This document shows positions 36,012-43,597 of a stretch of 43,597 bases of DNA, piece by piece. Below the pieces are notes generated by a model, which was not told the origin of the DNA, did not search any database, and worked only from the letters and a program-made list of their open reading frames with translations. The stretch lies in contig JAMPXI010000007.1 in assembly GCA_023701265.1 (NCBI GenBank), positions 1 through 43,597 on the forward strand, read 5' to 3'. The translations under genes were made by a program, and so were the position numbers. Each line of letters begins with the position of its first letter. The stretch's first letter is position 1. The stretch is from Desulfuromonadales bacterium (GTDB lineage: Bacteria; Desulfobacterota; Desulfuromonadia; Desulfuromonadales; BM103).

Positions 36012-36419
36012 TTAGTTGCAGCAGCTGCTGCCGCAGCCGCTTTTTCCGGATTGATCCTTGCCCGAAACGTTTTGACCGGTCATTGCCCGATATTTCTCCA
36101 GCGGCAATTTTTGCACGACGCCACTCCTGAACCCGGCGGTGGTAACGGCATCGGCCAGCTCTTCAGGGCTGGTAACCCTGGCATCATAGGCGGCAATCAC
36201 CTGCGCGGCCTCGACATTGACCCTCACATCGGCCACCCCGGGTTTTCCCAACAGGGCATTTTCGATCTTGCCGGCGCAGCTGCCGCAAGTCATCCCAAGG
36301 GTTTTCAGGACAACCACGGAATCCGGTTCCGTCCGGGCGTTGTTGGCAAAAACGAAACTGGCTAATACCACGGTGACCGACAACGCGATCAGGATCTTTT
36401 CCACTAATCCGATTTTCAT
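36012..36419 (-). CDS. Periplasmic heavy-metal-associated (HMA) domain protein with Cys-rich tail
   Basis: The protein has 135 residues from ATG 36419, with AGGAAG upstream. A hydrophobic signal or anchor (8-25) is followed by an HMA domain (residues about 35-105) with MTCGSC (Cys45, Cys48), the pair that binds Cu(I) or other soft metals. The C-terminus ends in CGSSCC (Cys129, 133, 134), a second potential metal site after a disordered Ser/Gly/Lys linker. Export, rather than a cytoplasmic CopZ-like role, is inferred from the N-terminal helix. It is 19 bp after the 148-residue protein. Confidence 0.88.
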   Translation of the reverse strand: MKIGLVEKILIALSVTVVLASFVFANNARTEPDSVVVLKTLGMTCGSCAGKIENALLGKPGVADVRVNVEAAQVIAAYDARVTSPEELADAVTTAGFRSGVVQKLPLEKYRAMTGQNVSGKDQSGKSGCGSSCCN

Positions 36420-36438
36420 TTGTTCACTTCCTTTTCGA

Positions 36439-36885
36439 TCATTTGACTTCGTATCGAAACATGGCCTGCCGCTTTTTACCGTCCTCAAGGACAAAGCGGC
36501 ACATGATCCCATAGCTGCCCGACCGCGACAGATCGAGATCAATGCCGAAATGCCCATCCATGCTCACCAGTTCGCTGGGTTCTCCAGTCTGCCCCGGTCC
36601 CTGAATCCGGATTGCGACCAGTCCCTTCGACAGCGGCTGCTTGCCGGCAACATCCATGAAGGCGGCCGCCAGATGGTGGGTTTCCTTCATCCCCTTCGGC
36701 ACCGCCATGCCCTTGGCGCGCAGCTCTTCGGTAATGCTGGTGATGCTGAACGTCGCCTTGACCCCATCGACGACGGCTTCGTGCGCCACCTTGCCCGCAT
36801 GCGCCGCATGATCCATCCCGGCAAAGGCAACCATCGGTGAAACCAGCACTAGGGCCATCGCAACCGTCAAAACCAAAAATCTCAT
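36439..36885 (-). CDS. Periplasmic protein, paralogue of the one at 37140-37631
   Basis: The 148-residue protein has a signal peptide (cleavage near AFA, residue 22), then MDHAAHAG. From about residue 60 it matches the neighbour at 37140: MKETHHLAAAF (66-76), KGLVAIRIQGPGQT, DGHFGIDLDLSRSGSYGIMCRF. The pattern of strands and the HFG motif recall small beta-sandwich proteins such as YtkA-like or P19-like proteins, but I cannot assign a family firmly. AGGAAGG precedes ATG 36885. It begins the five-gene run ending at the ATPase. Confidence 0.8.
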   Translation of the reverse strand: MRFLVLTVAMALVLVSPMVAFAGMDHAAHAGKVAHEAVVDGVKATFSITSITEELRAKGMAVPKGMKETHHLAAAFMDVAGKQPLSKGLVAIRIQGPGQTGEPSELVSMDGHFGIDLDLSRSGSYGIMCRFVLEDGKKRQAMFRYEVK

Positions 36886-37022
36886 TGAGGCCTTCCTCTC
36901 ATCATGCGTCCCTGCACAAAGGTGCAATGACGGTAGTGCCAGTATGGTATTCATGTCGCATGCCAGAATCTATCTTACTGATAACAGGTAGATTTTTTGT
37001 AGCAGGCGGGAGGATCTGTACA

Positions 37023-37070
37023 ATATCGGACAACGGCTTGAAGAATATTCTTCAAGCCGTTGTCCGATAT
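37023..37070. repeat. 48-bp perfect palindrome
   Basis: Bases 37023-37046 are exactly reverse-complemented in 37047-37070, with no central spacer. It lies in the 254-bp gap between the two paralogous periplasmic-protein genes. In RNA it would form a very stable hairpin. Confidence 0.95.
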
Positions 37071-37085
37071 CCGGTGCGGTCAGAA

Positions 37086-37117
37086 CGCAAACAGCCCGCA
37101 ATTGCGGGCTGTTTGCG
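37086..37117. terminator. 32-bp perfect palindrome, likely terminator of the 163-residue protein gene
   Basis: Bases 37086-37101 are reverse-complemented in 37102-37117 (GC-rich core with CCCGC/GCGGG). It is 22 bases past the stop at 37140 on minus, and a short T-containing stretch follows. Placement fits a transcription terminator. Confidence 0.8.
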
Positions 37118-37139
37118 TATCGGTTACTGAGCGGAATTT

Positions 37140-37631
37140 TTACTTGACCTCATACTTGAACTCGTACTGCCGCACCAGTCCGTCAGGGAGTTTCGTCCCG
37201 ACTTTAAACGTGTACGTTCCCTTCTCCGCCAGGACAATATCGGCGCCGAAATGTTCCTGCATCCCCATCAACGGGATCGCCTCACCGACCGTGCCCGCGG
37301 GATTCTGGATCTTGACCGCCACGGTCCCTTCCGTAATCTGTTTGCCGTCCTTGCCGACAAACGCCACCATGAAGTGATGGGTTTCCTTCATCCCCATCTT
37401 GGCCATCGCCGCCTTGACGTCATTTGCGTGCGCCATGGCCTTGACCCCCTCGACGGTCTGCTCGCCGAGCATGGCCATGCCTGCACCCATCTTCATGCCA
37501 GCGTGACTTTCTTGCCCGGGAATCTGCATTTGCCCATGGTCGCCGTGGCCACCCTTGTCGTGGTGCATGGCCCATGCCGGAGCCGTGGTCAGGGTCAGCA
37601 TCGCAGCGAGAATCAACGTGAAGTTTTTCAT
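37140..37631 (-). CDS. His/Met-rich periplasmic protein
   Basis: The protein has 163 residues from ATG 37631, with AAGGAA upstream; the longer frame would read through a REP-like element. After a signal peptide (cleavage near AWA, residue 21) comes a His/Met-rich stretch, residues 22-54, typical of periplasmic copper or silver binding. Then come MKETHHFMVAF (81-91) and a beta-type C-terminal half with EHFGADIVLAEKGTYTFKV, shared with its paralogue at 36439. It sits right after cusA, so a metal-delivery or buffer role for the pump is a reasonable inference. Confidence 0.85.
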   Translation of the reverse strand: MKNFTLILAAMLTLTTAPAWAMHHDKGGHGDHGQMQIPGQESHAGMKMGAGMAMLGEQTVEGVKAMAHANDVKAAMAKMGMKETHHFMVAFVGKDGKQITEGTVAVKIQNPAGTVGEAIPLMGMQEHFGADIVLAEKGTYTFKVGTKLPDGLVRQYEFKYEVK

Positions 37632-37668
37632 GGTAAGTATTCCTTTCTGTGTTGGTTTTGCCAGATAT

Positions 37669-37693
37669 GTAGGGGCGAACCTTGTGTTCGCCC
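37669..37693. repeat. REP-like GTAGGGGCG element (single hairpin)
   Basis: GTAGGGGCGAAC at 37669-37680 is followed by a loop and GTTCGCCC (37686-37693), giving an 8-bp stem. It lies between cusA and the 163-residue protein gene and is of the same type as the element at 40983-41037. Confidence 0.7.
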
Positions 37694-37716
37694 GGGGACG
37701 ATGACAAGCATCGCCT

Positions 37717-40700
37717 CTATTCTCTTCTCGCACCTTCCTCGATCTCCCCTTCCTCGATCTCGCCTTCGGCAGTCGGCTGCATTGAATGATCAAGCCCGCG
37801 CCCGCGCCAGATGAAGAAGATCACCGGGTAGACCAGCAACTCCATTATACCTGAAGTGACCACTCCGCCGACCATCGGTGCGGCAATGCGCTTCATGACG
37901 TCGGCCCCGGCCCCGTGGCTCCACATGATCGGCAATAGACCGGCAATGATCACGCAGATGGTCATGATCTTGGGACGGATGCGTTTGACCGCGCCGTGGT
38001 GGATCGCCTGCACCAGGTCGCCACGGGTCAGCATGCGGCCTTTATCACCCCACAATTTGTGAGCCAGATCGAGGTAGAGGAGCATGACCACGCCGGTCTC
38101 GGCGTCGAGTCCGGCCAGGGCGATCACCCCGACCCACACGGCGATCGACGTGTTGTAGTCGAGCAGGTACATGTACCAGAACGCCCCGACCAGCGAGAAC
38201 GGCACGGCGAGAAAGACGATGCCGGTCTTCACCAGACTCTGGGTGTTCAGGTAGATGATCAGGAAGATGATCAGAATGGTCACCGGGATGATCACCAGCA
38301 GACGTTCCTTGGCCTTTTCCATGTACTCGAACTGACCGCTCCAGATGATGCTGTAGCCCGGCGGCAGCTTGACGTGGGCGTTGACCGCCTCCTGGGCATT
38401 CTTCACGTAAGTACCGACGTCCGAGCCCTTGAGGTCGACATAGACCCAGGCCGTGCGCCGGGCGTTCTCGCTCTTGATGCTGTCCGGGGCGTTGACAATG
38501 CGCATGGTGGCCAGTTGTCCCAGGGGGATGTGCCGCCCCATCGGCCCCGGCACCAGTACGCGCTTGAGGGCCTCGGGGTCGCTGCGGAAGTCGCGGTCGT
38601 AGCGCAGACTGATCGGGTAGCGCTCCAGTCCCTCGACGGTTTCGGCAATGCTCATGCCACCCACGGCCGTCTGGATCACGTCCTGGATGTCACCGACCTG
38701 AATACCGTAGCGGGCGGCGGCCAGGCGGTCGATCTCGATATCGAGATAGGAACCACCCACGGTCCGCTCGGCGATCGCCGACAGGGTGCCGGGGACGGTG
38801 CGCACCACCGCCTCGATCTCGGCACCGAGCCGGCTCAATATCGCCAGGTCGTCGCCCATGATCTTGATGCCGACCGGGGTCTTGATCCCGGTGGAGAGCA
38901 TGTCGGTGCGGGTCTTGATCGGCATGGTCCAGGCGTTGGTCAGCCCCGGGAACTGAATGGCGTTGTTCAATTCGGTGGTTAATTGCTCGACTGTGATGGT
39001 TTTTTTGTCCGGCCAGACCAGACGCAGTGGTTTCTTCGCCAGCTCCAGCCACTCCGGCCATCCCGAGTAGAAACGCTGCACCGGAACCATGCGCCATTCA
39101 TCTTCCGGCTTGAGCATGATGGTGGTCTCGATCATCATCATCGGCGCCGGGTCGGTGGCGGTTTCGGCACGGCCGATCTTGCCGAAGACATGGTGCACCT
39201 CGGGGAACTGACGGATGATCCGGTCGGTCTGTTGCAGGATCTCCTTGGCCTTGGTCACTGACAGTCCCGGCAAGGTCGTCGGCATGTAGAGCAGGTCGCC
39301 CTCGTAGAGTGGCGGCATGAACTCGGAGCCCATGCGTGACAGCGGCCAGGCAATGGAGAGGACCGCGACCAGCGCCAATACCAGGGTGGTCCGCCGCCAT
39401 TTCAGCACCAGGTCGACCATCGGGTGGTAAACGCGGATCAGGAAGCGGTTGATGGGGTTGGCGTGCTCGGGCTTGATCTTGCCGCGAATGAACCAGCCCA
39501 TCAGCACTGGCACCAGGGTGATGGAAAGGAGCGCCGCCGCTCCCATGGCGTAGGTCTTGGTGTAGGCCAGCGGCTTGAACATGCGCCCAGACTGCTCCTG
39601 CAGGGTGAAGACCGGCACGAACGAGACGGTGATCACCAGCAGCGAGTAGAACAGGGTCGGCCCGACCTCCACCGCGGCGTCGCGGATGATCTCCCAGTGC
39701 GGCTTCCTGCCGCGGTCGCGCTCCAGGTGCTTGTGGGCGTTCTCGATCATGATGATCGCCGCGTCGATCATCGCGCCGATGGCGATGGCGATCCCGCCCA
39801 GACTCATGATGTTGGCGTTGATCCCCTGGGCATGCATGATCATGAACGCCATCAGGATCGCCACCGGCAGGGTGAAGATCGCCACGAAGGCGCTCGGCAG
39901 GTGGAAGAGGAAGAGGATCGTCACCAGGGCGACGACGATGCTCTCCTCCAGCAGTTTCTCCTTGAGGGTGGCCACCGCCCGCTCGATCAGCCCGGAGCGG
40001 TCGTAGACGGTCTTGACGGTCACTCCTTCCGGTAGCCCGGCCTTGAGATCCTCGAGCTTCTGTTTGACCCGCTCGATGGTCTGCAGGGCGTTCTCGCCGG
40101 AGCGCATGACGATGATGCCGCCGGCCACCTCCCCGCGGCCGTCGAGTTCGGCCACGCCGCGGCGCATCTCCGGTCCCAGGCGCACCTCCGCCAGATCGCG
40201 CACCAGGATCGGCGTCCCCTGTGCCGTGGTCATCACCACCGTATTCTTGAGATCTTCGACGCCGCGGATGTAGCCGCGGCTGCGCACCACGAACTCGGTC
40301 TCGGCCATCTCGATGGCACCGCCGCCGACGTCGAGATTGGCACGCTGAATCGCCATCATCACGTCATTGATCGACATGTTGTAGGCGAGCAGCCGGTTCG
40401 GGTCGATCGCCACCTGGTACTGCTTGACGAAGCCACCCAGGCTAGCGACTTCGGAGACTCCCTCTAGAGCCGCCAGTTCATAGCGCAGGTACCAATCCTG
40501 GATGGAGCGCAGCTCTTGCAGGTTGTGGCGGTCGCTCTCCAGCACGTACTCGAAGATCCACCCGACCCCGGTGGCATCGGGACCGAGGGTTGGCGTCACT
40601 CCGGCCGGCAGGCGGCCGGAAGCATAGTTGAGATATTCGAGCACCCGCGAGCGCGCCCAGTAGAGATCGGTGCCGTCCTCGAAGATGATGTAGACGAAGG

Positions 40701-40971
40701 AGTAGCCGAAGAACGAGTAGCCGCGCACCGTCTTGGCGGCCGGAACGGCGAGCATCTGCGTGGTCAGCGGGTAGGTGATCTGATCCTCGACCACCTGCGG
40801 CGCCTGACTCGGATACTCGGTGAAGATGATCACCTGGACGTCGGAGAGGTCGGGGATGGCATCGACCGGGGTGTTCTTCAGCGCATACAGGCCGCCGAGG
40901 ACGAGGAACAGTGTGGCCAGCACCACCAGGAACTTGTTGCGGATCGACCAGTCGATAATACGTGCGAGCAT
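37717..40971 (-). CDS. cusA: Heavy-metal RND efflux pump, CusA (Cu/Ag) type
   Basis: This 1084-residue inner-membrane pump has 12 membrane helices and two large periplasmic domains. The charge-relay region reads GAMIDAAIIMIENAHK, and MPIKTRTDMLSTGIKTPVGIKIMG is CusA-like; CzcA pumps have a different form of both, so monovalent Cu/Ag is favoured over Zn/Co/Cd. It extrudes metal from the periplasm or cytosol through CusB to the outer-membrane channel. It is separated from cusB by 68 bp, mostly a REP-like element. Confidence 0.93.
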   Translation of the reverse strand: MLARIIDWSIRNKFLVVLATLFLVLGGLYALKNTPVDAIPDLSDVQVIIFTEYPSQAPQVVEDQITYPLTTQMLAVPAAKTVRGYSFFGYSFVYIIFEDGTDLYWARSRVLEYLNYASGRLPAGVTPTLGPDATGVGWIFEYVLESDRHNLQELRSIQDWYLRYELAALEGVSEVASLGGFVKQYQVAIDPNRLLAYNMSINDVMMAIQRANLDVGGGAIEMAETEFVVRSRGYIRGVEDLKNTVVMTTAQGTPILVRDLAEVRLGPEMRRGVAELDGRGEVAGGIIVMRSGENALQTIERVKQKLEDLKAGLPEGVTVKTVYDRSGLIERAVATLKEKLLEESIVVALVTILFLFHLPSAFVAIFTLPVAILMAFMIMHAQGINANIMSLGGIAIAIGAMIDAAIIMIENAHKHLERDRGRKPHWEIIRDAAVEVGPTLFYSLLVITVSFVPVFTLQEQSGRMFKPLAYTKTYAMGAAALLSITLVPVLMGWFIRGKIKPEHANPINRFLIRVYHPMVDLVLKWRRTTLVLALVAVLSIAWPLSRMGSEFMPPLYEGDLLYMPTTLPGLSVTKAKEILQQTDRIIRQFPEVHHVFGKIGRAETATDPAPMMMIETTIMLKPEDEWRMVPVQRFYSGWPEWLELAKKPLRLVWPDKKTITVEQLTTELNNAIQFPGLTNAWTMPIKTRTDMLSTGIKTPVGIKIMGDDLAILSRLGAEIEAVVRTVPGTLSAIAERTVGGSYLDIEIDRLAAARYGIQVGDIQDVIQTAVGGMSIAETVEGLERYPISLRYDRDFRSDPEALKRVLVPGPMGRHIPLGQLATMRIVNAPDSIKSENARRTAWVYVDLKGSDVGTYVKNAQEAVNAHVKLPPGYSIIWSGQFEYMEKAKERLLVIIPVTILIIFLIIYLNTQSLVKTGIVFLAVPFSLVGAFWYMYLLDYNTSIAVWVGVIALAGLDAETGVVMLLYLDLAHKLWGDKGRMLTRGDLVQAIHHGAVKRIRPKIMTICVIIAGLLPIMWSHGAGADVMKRIAAPMVGGVVTSGIMELLVYPVIFFIWRGRGLDHSMQPTAEGEIEEGEIEEGARRE

Positions 40972-40982
40972 TTGTGTGTCCC

Positions 40983-41037
40983 TTGTAGGGGCAGGTCTGT
41001 GACCTGCCCTGGGCGGGTTTGAAACCCGCCCCTACGA
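40983..41037. repeat. REP-like double-hairpin element between cusB and cusA
   Basis: An outer inverted repeat (GTAGGGGC at 40985 to GCCCCTAC at 41035) encloses two hairpins: GGGCAGGTC/GACCTGCCC (40989-40997 with 41001-41009) and GGGCGGGTTT/AAACCCGCCC (41011-41020 with 41022-41031). The element fills the cusB-cusA gap; the cusA ribosome site AAGGGA lies at its edge. Similar GTAGGGGC elements are widespread in environmental genomes. Confidence 0.8.
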
Positions 41038-41039
41038 AA

Positions 41040-42536
41040 TTATTTGAACAATTCGTCCAGTTTCTTTTTGTCAGCCGGCGGCTGTGGAGCCGTTTCCTGC
41101 CCCGGCGCCGCCGCCGGCATCGAAACTTGCGGTTCGCGCATCTTCTCGATCGCCTCGCGCAGCTTGCTCTCCGAATCGAGCATGAACTGAGCGCTGGTCA
41201 CCACGTTCTCTCCTGCATTCAAACCGGAAAGAATCTGCACATAGCCATCGTCGCCGTTCGCCCCGGTTTCGACCGGTCGTGGGTCGAACTTGCCCTCCCC
41301 GCGGGCGACGAAGACCACCGCCCCCTGCCCGCTTCGCAGCACCGCGTTGGCGGGGATGGCCAACACGCCCTTGACGGCCTCCGTGGCGATCTGCACGTTG
41401 GCGTACATGTCGGGCTTGAGTTCCAGGCCGGGATTGGCGAAGACGATGCGGGCCTTGACCGTGCGCGTCTCGCCGGCCAGGTACGGGTAAATGTAATCGA
41501 CCTTCCCTTCCAGCGCCTTGCTGGACGCATAAGGGAGTTCGACCCGGGCACTTTGCCCGACTTTCACCCACGGCAGATCCTGCTCGTAGATTTCGGCATT
41601 GACCCACACCTGCGAAAGGTCGGCGATTTGCAAAAGTTCCTCGCCGGCCATCACCCGCATTCCCTGGAGCGCTGTCTTCATGGTGACGATGCCGCTGTTC
41701 GGGCTGTAAAGGGTCAGAGTCTTTTTCACCTGTTTGGTTTGCTCGAGCTGATTGATCTGCTGCTCGGAGATGTCCCAGTAGCGCAGGCGGTTGCGGGCCG
41801 CTTCAAGCAAGCGCTTGCCCCCTTCCGCAATTTCCGGGAAAGGACTGGTCGTCTGGCGCTTGCTGCTTTCCAGGGCGAGCAGGTACTCCTGCTGGGCCGC
41901 CACCAGATCCGGGCTGTAAATCTCCAGCAGCGGCTGGCCTTTGCGCACCGGCTGGCCCGACTGGTTGATATACAGTTTTTCAATCCACCCTTCGATCTTG
42001 CTGTTGACCGCGTACTGGCGGGCCTCGTCGAACGTCACCAGGCCAATGGCGCGCAGGGAACGGTGCAGATCACGCACCTCCACGGGGGCGGTGCGCACGC
42101 CCATGCTCTGCTGGGTCACCGGGTCGACGGCAATACCTCCACTGGTTCCGCCATCCTCGTAGACAGGCACCAGATCCATCCCCATGGCGTCCTTTCCCGG
42201 CTCGTCACGAACGTAGGTGGGGTCCATCGAGGATTTCCAGTATTTGATCTTGCGCTCAGCCGACGCTTGCTCTCCACCACCCGTACCCGGCTTGAGAGGA
42301 GTCAATTGCATGCCACAGATCGGGCAGAGGCCCGGCTCGTCCCGGATGATGAACGGGTGCATGCCGCAGGTCCATTTGGACTTTTCTTCCCCCGCGGTTG
42401 TAACCACCACACCCTCTTCCGCATGCTGGTGGCGGACAGTCCCTGTCCAGTAACCAAAACCGAGGGCCGCCACCAACCCGGCAACGACCGCCACAACCTT
42501 GACATATCCAGGTACTCGCATAAGACTCCTCGTCAT
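41040..42536 (-). CDS. cusB: RND periplasmic adaptor, CusB-like, with two heavy-metal-binding domains
   Basis: The 498-residue adaptor has an N-terminal helix (12-34), then a heavy-metal-binding domain with TCGMHPFIIRDEPGLCPICGM (ends Cys57-Cys74), and a second, less Cys-rich copy (YWKSSMDPTYVRDEPGKDAMGMDL, 99-122). The barrel-sandwich and beta-barrel parts of membrane fusion proteins follow. It links the pump to the TolC-like channel. The ATG at 42536 overlaps the preceding stop (ATGA); ATG 42521, with a closer AGGAG, is an alternative. Confidence 0.92.
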   Translation of the reverse strand: MTRSLMRVPGYVKVVAVVAGLVAALGFGYWTGTVRHQHAEEGVVVTTAGEEKSKWTCGMHPFIIRDEPGLCPICGMQLTPLKPGTGGGEQASAERKIKYWKSSMDPTYVRDEPGKDAMGMDLVPVYEDGGTSGGIAVDPVTQQSMGVRTAPVEVRDLHRSLRAIGLVTFDEARQYAVNSKIEGWIEKLYINQSGQPVRKGQPLLEIYSPDLVAAQQEYLLALESSKRQTTSPFPEIAEGGKRLLEAARNRLRYWDISEQQINQLEQTKQVKKTLTLYSPNSGIVTMKTALQGMRVMAGEELLQIADLSQVWVNAEIYEQDLPWVKVGQSARVELPYASSKALEGKVDYIYPYLAGETRTVKARIVFANPGLELKPDMYANVQIATEAVKGVLAIPANAVLRSGQGAVVFVARGEGKFDPRPVETGANGDDGYVQILSGLNAGENVVTSAQFMLDSESKLREAIEKMREPQVSMPAAAPGQETAPQPPADKKKLDELFK

Positions 42537-43597
42537 TTGGTTGGCAGCGAAGTGCCCACCGTCGCTTCGAGCCGGGCCAGTTCCATCTGGTGCTCGGCCA
42601 CGGCCTTGTAGTAGTCACGCTCGATGTTGAACAGTGCCATGCGGCTATCAAGCACCTGCATGAACTCGCCCTTCCCCGCCCGATAGGCCGACAGCGACGA
42701 TTCCAGGGTGGCCCCGGCCTGCGGCAGGATCCCTTCGCGGTAGAGGCTTGCCATCTTGCGGTCGCGCTCCAGTTGTGCGAGCAGATCGGCAATGCCCTTG
42801 CGGATAGCGTTGCGGGTCATGTTCAGCTCTTCGCCGGCCATGCGCTTTGCCGCCTCGCTCTCGGCCACCATGGCGTGGCGCCGCTCGCGTTGCAGCGGCA
42901 GGTTGAAGCTGACACTGGCGTTGTACATGTCGTAGCCGGGATCGTCCATGATCGAGTCGCGTTGCATGTACTCGAAGGCCAGGGTGAAATCCGGGTAGAA
43001 CTCCTTGTCGGCCAGGGCACGCTCGGCCGTCGCCTTGTCGATGCGCGCCGCCAGAGAACGCAGCAGCGGCCGGTGCTCCTCGGCAAGTCTTTCAAGCTCT
43101 GTGGCGTCGACAGAAATCGCCGTCAGCTCGGCATTGTCGATCGCCGGGACCGCAGTGGTCATGGAGCGATAGAGTAACGTGTTGAGGCCAGCCTCAAGTG
43201 AGCGCCGCTGCTGCTGGAGCACCAGGCGCATTTCTTCCATCTTCGACCGCTCCACCTGGGAACGCAGCACGTCCGCCTGTCGCCCCTGGCCGACCCCGTA
43301 CATGGCTTCCGTGAAGCGTGTGAGATCGTCCACGGTGGCAATGGAGCGTTCCAGCACCTCCAGCGAGCGGTCGGTGAAATAAATCTGGTACCAGGTTTCC
43401 TTAACCATGGCTGCCAGCTCCAGCTTGCGCTCCTCGACCTCCCAGCGAGTGGCCTCAGCTTCAAGGGTGGCCGCCTCGCGAGCCAGGGCACGCTTGCCGA
43501 AGAACGGCACCATCTGGCTGATGCCGATGACCTTTGACGTCTGCATGTCGCGGTCGAGATTGAACGGATCACGCACCAGGCCGCTGTCGATGCCGAG
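42533..43597 (-). CDS. TolC/CusC-like outer membrane efflux protein, 5' end cut by window edge
   Basis: At least 354 residues are visible; the frame is open to the right edge, so the internal GTG at 43576 is not the true start. Two long helical repeats typical of the outer-membrane efflux protein family are visible (coiled-coil-like stretches such as EAATLEAEATRWEVEERK and SFNLPLQRERRHAMVAESEAA). The protein would form the outer channel of the Cus-type pump. Its stop overlaps cusB. Confidence 0.9.
   Translation of the reverse strand, partial: LGIDSGLVRDPFNLDRDMQTSKVIGISQMVPFFGKRALAREAATLEAEATRWEVEERKLELAAMVKETWYQIYFTDRSLEVLERSIATVDDLTRFTEAMYGVGQGRQADVLRSQVERSKMEEMRLVLQQQRRSLEAGLNTLLYRSMTTAVPAIDNAELTAISVDATELERLAEEHRPLLRSLAARIDKATAERALADKEFYPDFTLAFEYMQRDSIMDDPGYDMYNASVSFNLPLQRERRHAMVAESEAAKRMAGEELNMTRNAIRKGIADLLAQLERDRKMASLYREGILPQAGATLESSLSAYRAGKGEFMQVLDSRMALFNIERDYYKAVAEHQMELARLEATVGTSLPTK

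Noticed and set aside
34298-36130. 610-residue open frame on plus
   Set aside because: It lies antisense to the ABC ATPase, permease and DUF2318 genes, has no family motif or ribosome site, and is a GC-rich shadow.
41019-42611. 530-residue open frame on plus
   Set aside because: Antisense to cusB; low-complexity His/Asp/Arg-rich composition typical of reversed high-GC codons.
42533-43576. Full-length TolC-like gene starting at GTG 43576
   Set aside because: The frame stays open upstream to the window edge and the visible part lacks a signal peptide, so this is an internal codon of a truncated gene.

Overview
The window is a high-GC bacterial chromosome segment that looks like a member of the Desulfuromonadales/Geobacter group. 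This is an inference from gene content: a GSU3473-type small protein, an indolepyruvate:ferredoxin oxidoreductase/PaaK/ACT/Liv operon, a P460-type cytochrome, a TIGR03623-like AddB partner and DUF2318 plus Cus-type metal genes. No phage, insertion sequence, integrase or CRISPR array was seen. Almost all genes lie on the minus strand; only bioB-bioD, an FKBP isomerase and one small conserved protein are on plus. Many longest-ORF starts are too early, so starts were reset using Shine-Dalgarno sites, signal peptides, neighbour overlaps and promoters.

Layout, left to right. 1-1408: a MEMO-family protein cut by the window edge and a TSUP permease. 1464-3304: tRNA-Cys, a short secretin-like protein coupled to a cytochrome P460, and tRNA-Pro, with promoters and terminators around the tRNAs. 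3370-14614: an eleven-gene minus-strand operon, iorA-iorB-paaK-ACT-SBP-SBP-livH-livM-livG-livF-paaK, likely importing amino or aryl acids and activating them to acyl-CoA thioesters. 14758-16449: Na/phosphate symporter with a PhoU domain. 16550-19680: an envelope operon (OmpA-type barrel protein, small OmpA-like protein, stand-alone cyclic-nucleotide-binding domain, lipoprotein). 19784-20795: gamma-carbonic anhydrase and an IHF-beta/HU protein. 20951-22091: two tandem XRE-cupin regulators, divergent from bioB-bioD, whose promoter carries a BirA-type operator. 24048-26195: tail-specific protease. 26369-27123: FKBP isomerase and GSU3473-type protein. 27139-33610: AddA-like helicase/nuclease, AddB-like nuclease and VanZ protein.

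33649-43597 is the most unusual part, a metal-handling block read on the minus strand: TolC-like protein, CusB-like adaptor and CusA-like pump, then two paralogous His/Met-containing periplasmic proteins, a periplasmic heavy-metal-associated (HMA) domain protein with a Cys-rich tail, a DUF2318 protein, a MacB/FtsX-type permease and its ATPase. The last three resemble the ABC cassette that accompanies P19/FTR1 iron uptake elsewhere, but FTR1 and P19 themselves are absent here. The block also contains two large perfect palindromes and two REP-like elements flanking cusA.
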